Source: Oscillospiraceae bacterium (GTDB taxonomy: Bacteria; Bacillota; Clostridia; Oscillospirales; Ruminococcaceae). Taken from it: 42,159 nt of DNA. The position numbers and the translations under genes are program-made. This document shows, in pieces, positions 40,501-42,159 of this stretch. The stretch spans positions 1-42,159 of the forward strand of contig JAFTTH010000014.1 in NCBI GenBank assembly GCA_017466885.1. Direction: 5' to 3'. The notes below the pieces were generated by a model. The model was not told where the DNA came from. It was given only the letters and a program-made list of their open reading frames with translations, and searched no databases. The first letter of the stretch is position 1. Every line of letters begins with the position of its first letter.

Positions 40501-41133
40501 ATAGAGAATATTGTGCCGGGTGATCTAGTGTTTGCGGAAAATCCGGAAACTGGAGAAAAGGGCCTGAAAAAGGTTGTTCAAACCTTTGAAAAGGAAACCT
40601 TCGAGTTGGTGCATCTTCGTGTGGACGGCGATGAGATTACTACCACTCCGGAGCATCCCTTCTACCTTCCTTCCAAGGGTTGGATGCAAGCCATCCAGTT
40701 GCGTGCGGGGGATATTCTTGTCTCACATAACGGGAAATATCTCGTAGTCGAAAAAGTTCAGCACGAGATCCTTGAAGCACCAATTACGGTTTATAACTTT
40801 GAGGTTGCGGATTTCCACACGTATTATGTTGGTAACAATTCTGTTTTGGTGCATAATACATGTGGACGCAACGAGACTGTTCCCACAAAAGAACTGCAAG
40901 CAACACATAAATTAACGAAAAGCAGAAACGAGATGGCTAATTTAATTCAAGATATTGAAGCGCATGGCATCCAAAATCCGATAAAATATGTAAGCTATAA
41001 TGGAGGGAAATATGTTGTAAACGGACATCACAGGCTTGCAGCGGCAAAAAAATTAGGAATGGTTACTGTACCAGCCCAAGAAGTCTCATTGCCATATAAA
41101 GGATATAAAACGACAAATGATTTATTCTGGTGA
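34522..41133 (+). CDS. RHS-repeat polymorphic toxin (WapA-like) with Hint and ParB-like C-terminal domains
   Basis: 2203 residues; AAGGAG seven bases before the ATG. Signal peptide 1-29 (cleavage after AGA). DNRLRE-type beta module about 309-497. RHS/YD repeats about 685-835 and 1167-1790, with two jelly-roll carbohydrate-binding-like modules between (about 847-1163, each ending AYFDNVQ or VWFDDVQ). RHS core NPFRYRGYYYDTETGFYYLN begins at 1792. A hydrophobic, Ala-rich stretch (about 1860-1935) may cross membranes. The Hint autoprotease starts at C1978 (ACFVAGTAV) and ends H2111-N2112, which should release the tip. The tip (2113-2203) has a ParB/Srx-like motif GHHRLAAAKK (2168-2177). Secreted, wall-bound contact-dependent toxin is the likely role. 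The last part of the gene is more AT-rich, as expected of an exchanged tip. Confidence 0.9.
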   Translation: MKKNLWQSVLAVLLSAAFFMVTLPIPAGAEEEILSSIPEGTFSNEDIYGGVTSLAELTDEDIVGELAERREASVKHFQLTDGTVVAAVYDEPVHFQNEAGQWIDLDNTLSDTGSDYENTEAPVRVKFSKNPSNGKLYTLQGSDYQIKWGLEGMRGAASARKIALLESEKDSKLGVRSTSERLIYENALTNVDLAYRVTGRGIKEDIILQSKDAVGPFVFTLQTNRMTVEQEGNEILLYNLDGQAVYVLSAPYMTDAAGRCSTLLTMTLSGSGNHHTVTLTPDAEWLESAAYPVVIDPVLEDSRSRSQDDMKSISVYTRDRSSAYPDGNDPGNTQDHGTFYVGNESSSYDNLRAVLKFDLPDTITSADRVIQSHLRLWKNSGSAVGDATMTVNIHQINTDSILSDANFNSLTWETLEDNLNTTVMDSQFVEATTADTHVWFDITTATREWYQSSREYFGIAFTSDNEFISRKVVYFCSPVYSSTDEYKRPYVSIQYVNQNGLEDYLTYHSAGTAETGVFSVSDFTGNLVFSFSDAETTGNYMPIAVSHIYDSSTRSKQNNQTGTAYFGNGFRLNLYSRIQAVTDADLSQTYPYQFIDSDGTWHYFEEKSGQTNVYVNEYDSSSVLTCYTALQNGNERYELKLGETIAWYFREDGYPTRVRDITTGKTATLTMSGSKLTKVTDGAGHEITFGYTDRSGKQYLTSVTDPSGRVTTYSYDANNRLVSVVRPGNKGFSLVYDSAGNLTKLTSPNDPGVEITYSGNLNRVATLTEIGTAGSVGRKLTFAYGTGSTKVTDRDGKSETMLFDSFGHTVSIQDHEGRAVFGKYTNTNDAKRNSLTYTSDLRSNVTNYVANPDFEDSALSPWTNYNNNNPATGTTTLSTTDPYAGAKSMKITCNDTSGRYGYWQKLNIPEVAGETFTLSAWVKVTNITLNSTTPYGLMFYFGYKREDGSWDFHRSNPIKSASDWTRVSHTYTVPDDVVALYVTLGFENASGTAYFDNVQVEKGTVVNQYNMLDNGHFRDADNTALPAGWTASDHTGTGDYVTGGRFQMTGERENWQNIRQPVPVFGSAGDTYTLAAWAQADALERKHPNSDENRYFALRLRIINLDGTEDKFYFDFEAKNPSKQFLSAQATAKKDYSTVEVALLYNYQKNAVWFDDVQLFREASQDLREYDSHGRLTKSTTSMGRSTTYLYDDNNGEISHRLKKITYPDNTAESYTYNARNQVETHTHPDGSVTTYSYDANGNLLSTGTVNDESATLVSGTTAYTGAYATSTTDPFGNTISMVIDSDSGLVESVTDAKNNTTTYQYNTNTHLVESVQSGNSKVVYGYHPILDDLTSIGHNTTSSADATTSTAADVRYTFTYDQFGNRVSTSVGSRTLSTNIYAPYNGRLTRTTYGNGDYRVPVYDSLDRVVGMQYNGVTQYTDSYDANGYLGRRLDPINGLEYRYEYDSEGRATRATIAPTFSNGFTAMELLNAYNTKGQLSSATVKFGAVSRLTQLVYDTIGRLEDIILAGGSSIHYTYDNLGRDDTFTLKNSSEETLYYGRYYYSAGSTPGTTTGRVNLLTLSGNGWSKIFGYTYDENGNIDTAAVNGIPTADYDYDSLNQLISATISGKTYSYIYDNGGNILSKTENGVTKTYTYGDSTWKDLLTAYNGNAITYDTIGNPLTYYDGKTFDWDGRQLKSVGTGTTYKYNADGIRTEKTTSGMTTRFYLNGSQIIASQNNYGFTYYDYDASGKVISTVYFGNTYYYVYNLQGDVVGITNSAGELVVEYTYDPWGKVTGLSGSEMSGIGLNNPFRYRGYYYDTETGFYYLNSRYYDPNTGRFLNADGGISGTGGEILGNNAFAYCFNNPISMDDPNGNWPDWATIVLGAAVAVAAVAVTIATLGAAAPAAACAITAVGMSLGASYAVASTVATVAVVTTVTAAATYAADIAYSSVTGNSPLKDTVFQGNEEAYNTGLVLTSIATGGMLEAANMSPGACFVAGTAVLSSEGHKPIENIVPGDLVFAENPETGEKGLKKVVQTFEKETFELVHLRVDGDEITTTPEHPFYLPSKGWMQAIQLRAGDILVSHNGKYLVVEKVQHEILEAPITVYNFEVADFHTYYVGNNSVLVHNTCGRNETVPTKELQATHKLTKSRNEMANLIQDIEAHGIQNPIKYVSYNGGKYVVNGHHRLAAAKKLGMVTVPAQEVSLPYKGYKTTNDLFW

Positions 41134-41146
41134 GAGGGTGAGGTAG

Positions 41147-41551
41147 GTGGCTATTTGGCAAGTAGCGTGTTCGCTAATACCATGTAAAAAAAAGAATTTC
41201 CTACTGTCTTCGTTGCGTTCATTATGTGAATTAGCAGAAGCATTACCCGAAGAGAAGAGTTGGAGTTCATCGATAAGACAGTATGGGGACTTGGATTCAA
41301 CTTGTGTAGAGATATTTACAAAGGATGGTTTAAAAATAGATACAATTTCTTTCCGATTGGATTGCCAAAACATTTCACTGGAGCAGATAAAAGTTATTTG
41401 CAATTTTGCCAAGGCGAATAATCTAAAAATTCTTTACAAGAGGAGAAAGTACGAGGCGGATATTGGTGCATTGAAAGAAATTATAATAAAATCTGAAGCG
41501 CATCGATTTCTTTCTGATCCAGAAGATTTTTTACGCAACCTAAAAAAGTGA
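41147..41551 (+). CDS. Probable immunity protein for the RHS toxin tip
   Basis: 134 residues from GTG 41147, 14 bases after the toxin stop; GTGAGG just before serves as ribosome site, though it is close. No family recognised. Soluble, mixed alpha/beta, with lysine-rich C-terminus (NLKILYKRRKYEADIG at about 95-110). Position directly after a toxin tip, similar AT-rich composition, and absence of signal peptide all fit a cytoplasmic immunity protein; no sequence evidence of binding. Codon use differs from the long GC-rich toxin body. Confidence 0.65.
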   Translation: MAIWQVACSLIPCKKKNFLLSSLRSLCELAEALPEEKSWSSSIRQYGDLDSTCVEIFTKDGLKIDTISFRLDCQNISLEQIKVICNFAKANNLKILYKRRKYEADIGALKEIIIKSEAHRFLSDPEDFLRNLKK

Positions 41552-41571
41552 GCTGTGCAGAGGATTCCCTC

Positions 41572-41614
41572 GCGGCGGGGCAAACTTAACCCTCAACTTA
41601 CCCCGCCCCGCCGC
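41572..41614. repeat. GC-rich inverted repeat at the border of the orphan RHS cassette
   Basis: GCGGCGGGG (41572-41580) pairs with CCCCGCCGC (41606-41614); the intervening 25 bases are AT-richer. There is no T-run. RHS homology begins within about ten bases of its right end, so it may mark a recombination border. Confidence 0.6.
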
Positions 41615-41619
41615 ATTCT

Positions 41620-42159
41620 CGCACCACCCGCATCAGTGGGCTTTCTCTTGCGGGAAATGGCTGGTCGAAAAACTTTGGTTATACCTATGATGCCAATGGG
41701 AATATTTCATTCATTACAGAGAATGGGGAAACGGTAGGAAGCTATTTATACGATTCTCATAATCAGTTGACTTATGCAAATCATAACGGCAAAACCTATT
41801 CCTACATGTATGACAAAGGCGGGAATATCCTTTCTAAGACCGAAAACGGCGTAACAAAGACCTATTCCTACGGCGATTCTACTTGGAAAGACCTGCTTAC
41901 TGCCTATAATGGGAATGCGATTACCTATGATACCATCGGTAACCCGCTGACTTATTATGATGGTAAGACCTTTGATTGGGATGGCAGACAGCTAAAATCT
42001 GTTGGCACTGGAACGACCTATAAGTACAATGCTGACGGCATCCGCACCCAAAAGATTCAGGGGAGCAATGTGACCCAATATTACCTCAATGGGTCGCAGA
42101 TCCTTGCCTCCAAGGATAATTTTGGCTGGATTTACTATGATTATGATGCCACCGGCAAA
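41620..42159 (+). pseudogene. Orphan RHS cassette without start, running off the window
   Basis: An open frame (from 41590) with no start codon or ribosome site enters RHS sequence at about 41623: LSLAGNGWSKNFGYTYDANG, then GGNILSKTENGVTKTY, DWDGRQLKSVGTGTTYKYNA and YLNGSQILAS. It parallels the main RHS gene at about 39182-39720 closely at protein level but with many silent differences. It therefore represents a displaced 3' end of another RHS gene, probably carrying its own core and toxin tip beyond the window. Such orphan tips are donors for tip switching by recombination in RHS loci. Confidence 0.85.

Noticed and set aside
40453..40860. Protein-splicing intein in the RHS protein
   Set aside because: Only the N-terminal Cys and C-terminal His-Asn of a Hint domain are present, at the usual pre-toxin position, with no homing endonuclease. 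Cleavage to release the tip is more likely than splicing.

Overview
The window looks like chromosome from an anaerobic, fermentative Clostridia-type Firmicute, probably of the Oscillospiraceae/Ruminococcaceae kind. Reasons: rich AGGAGG-type ribosome sites, sigma-A promoters, a PolC-derived protein, oxygen defence by flavodiiron protein, superoxide reductase and rubredoxin, D-lactate dehydrogenase, Na+-linked decarboxylase genes, and a WapA-like RHS toxin with a Gram-positive signal peptide. Species was not determined.

Layout. 1-2 kb: a hairpin array and a minus-strand regulator that fuses an XRE helix-turn-helix to a catalytically dead piece of DNA polymerase PolC. 2-8.6 kb: NhaC antiporter, a biotin-dependent carboxyltransferase set (carboxyltransferase, biotin carrier, oxaloacetate-decarboxylase-type alpha subunit) and a MATE exporter. 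8.6-10 kb: tRNA-Arg(CCG), hairpin array, a blasticidin-deaminase-like cytidine deaminase, a second array with its own outward promoter and a candidate ncRNA. 10-12.7 kb (minus): a tiny Cys protein, an SDR, and nifU/nifS. 12.9-15.4 kb: a Crp/Fnr regulator divergent from D-lactate dehydrogenase and a ferredoxin, with one TTGA-N4-TCAA box between them. 15.5-18.4 kb: flavodiiron-flavin reductase-rubredoxin fusion, desulfoferrodoxin, ferritin and rubredoxin, an oxygen/NO/superoxide/iron protection operon. 18.5-23.2 kb: a membrane-anchored 5'-nucleotidase, a MalY/PatB aminotransferase, a Bcp peroxiredoxin, another hairpin array and a DUF6512-like membrane protein. 23.3-33 kb: an ABC importer, two cytidylyltransferases and three LicD proteins, read here as uptake of a small phospho-/phosphono-compound, CMP activation and transfer to surface glycan. 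33.4-34.2 kb: another SDR. 34.3-42.2 kb: a 2203-residue RHS polymorphic toxin with Hint and ParB-like C-terminal domains behind an attenuator-like leader, a probable immunity gene and an orphan RHS cassette.

The most unusual feature is a family of four short-hairpin arrays (about 36-211, 8801-8964, 9556-9735 and 22407-22620). Each uses its own 7-8 nt linker between unrelated small hairpins. The linker is in one orientation in half of the array and reverse-complemented in the other half. Half of each array is enclosed by a long-range helix whose one strand is an extension of the first hairpin. Each array lies just past a terminator-like or closing hairpin at the 3' end of a gene in the same orientation (for the first, the gene is off the window). 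I know of no described family with this architecture. The other strong candidates for novelty are the XRE-PolC fusion, the RHS leader and the transport/activation/transfer cluster with its degenerate LicD.
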